Assembly (NCBI GenBank): GCA_002197995.1
Contig: NGZR01000001.1
Span: 3,596,001-3,660,000, forward strand
Direction of reading: 5' to 3'
Length of the DNA stretch: 64,000 nt
Source of the DNA: Gaeumannomyces sp. JS-464
Taxonomy: Eukaryota > Ascomycota > Sordariomycetes > Magnaporthales > Magnaporthaceae
Below, in pieces: positions 62,958 through 64,000 of the stretch (positions are counted from its first letter, which is position 1; the number at the start of each line of letters is the position of its first letter). The position numbers and the translations under genes were made by a program. The notes beneath the pieces were generated by a model. That model was not told the DNA's origin. It searched no databases and worked only from the letters and a program-made list of their open reading frames with translations.

Positions 62958-64000
62958 GAAATCCTCCAAACGCTGAACCGGCACATTACTCTGGTTGAAG
63001 GATTCCTCCCCTGTCGAATCAGGCTCCATACGTTTATCTTCTGTCTCACTAGGTTTACGAGCTTCATCATTCTTGGAGGTTAGTTGTGTTTAAGTGTGGT
63101 CTTTAGTCATTTGCTAGACCCAGCATCAAAGCTGGTTGGGCTTCGGGTTTGGTCGGCGTTTTTATGGCTTTCTCTCCGCTTGCTCTTTTCTTTCGTTCGG
63201 GATTTAAAAATCTAATTTTTGTATATTCATTCCCTCCATGATTCTGGCTTGTTATTCCTACTTATTTGTCTTACACTTTTTTTCCATATCATCTTTTCTC
63301 CCCCACGACTCTCAGTGGCGTGAGTATCATCCCTTCTTGTGGACTCTCAGGGCTGGGTGAGCGCTCATGGGTGTATCTGGTTGACTCCTATTCAACTTTA
63401 TTCCATTTCGTCGCATCCGGCCCCGAAACAAGACAGACCCGAAAAAAAAAAAAAAAAAAAAAAAGTACCGCCGCAGCCGGGACGTCCCGCTCCAAAGAGA
63501 TGACACGTCTCTTGACGGGGGTTCCAATGCCGGGTGAGACGTCGTGTGTGTGCATGCGCGCGAGTTATGTTTCCTCGGCTCCTCGGCAGTTTTGATATCT
63601 CCTCGGAATCGTTGCGTTTGGAGGGGAATATTGGGACGGAGCGGGCGGTGGGCTTTCGTCATAATAAAACGACAACCGAAAGTGGTGTCACAGCATATGT
63701 GGGAAGCAAAAGGCAGGAAACACGACGCCCGAGTTCGTATAATTTGGTATACATTAGCAGGAGTGTGTGTCTACGTGTGGTTGCACACATTACGGTGTAA
63801 TTGAGGTTGCCGAAGTGTCTTTCCATCTGTTCTCTCCGAGTAAGTGCCCTTCCCCCGTCGTCGCATCAGACGTTGCGCCTGTTCAGATATACGCACATGG
63901 AAACGGAAACGCATGGAGACGGGTATGCACGTTGCTGAGATATACATGCCAAGCTTATTTTTTGCTTTATCGCAAAAAAAATAAAAAATTGGAACGGCGA
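62958..64000. other. 3' region of ING gene and unannotated flank
   Basis: No gene seen to the window end. T-rich 3' flank (63180-63300) and a 23-A run at about 63440-63463. Confidence 0.5.

Overview
The window is nuclear DNA from a filamentous ascomycete, most likely a Sordariomycete. It has GC-rich genes, short (60-175 bp) GT-AG introns with CTAAC/CTGAC branch points, long low-complexity and polyglutamine tracts, and fungal-specific families (C6 zinc-cluster factor, Uds1 septation protein, MATA-type HMG box, Dsc2/Ucp14-like). Sixteen protein genes can be supported; none is a phage, plasmid, CRISPR or bacterial feature.

Layout from left to right: 3' end of orotidine-5'-phosphate decarboxylase (+); C6 transcription factor (+); a truncated chitin-synthase-like protein (+); a NYN/PIN-like plus CCCH zinc-finger protein (+); SRP19/Sec65 (+); dynactin p150Glued (-); HMG-box factor (-); AAA+ helicase Rvb1 (-); DMT/EamA transporter (-); TFIID subunit TAF13 (-), divergent from the secretory-pathway miniprotein Kish/Ksh1 (+); a 12.3 kb gene-poor stretch; TCP11/Sok1-like gene (+); a 6 kb gene-poor convergent region with two tRNA-derived repeat copies and a large GA microsatellite; Uds1 coiled-coil gene (-); Dsc2/Ucp14-like rhomboid-fold membrane protein (-), divergent from a cis-prenyltransferase (+); and an ING/PHD-finger protein (+).

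The genes are housekeeping and do not form a cluster. Sec65, Ksh1, the Dsc2-like protein and the cis-prenyltransferase all serve the ER/Golgi. Rvb1, TAF13, the ING protein and two DNA-binding factors serve chromatin and transcription. Dynactin and Uds1 serve the cytoskeleton and septation.

Two things stand out. First, ten genes, including ones expected to be essential (RVB1, TAF13), are broken by 1-2 nt indels while every reading frame otherwise stays open and conserved. That points to uncorrected assembly indels rather than pseudogenes, so gene models taken from this sequence must be spliced across frames. Second, the gene at 5153-6562 follows the N-terminal half of a division-I chitin synthase step by step, but every catalytic motif has been replaced and the protein stops before the rest of the enzyme. 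I regard it as a probable pseudoenzyme and the most novel item here.
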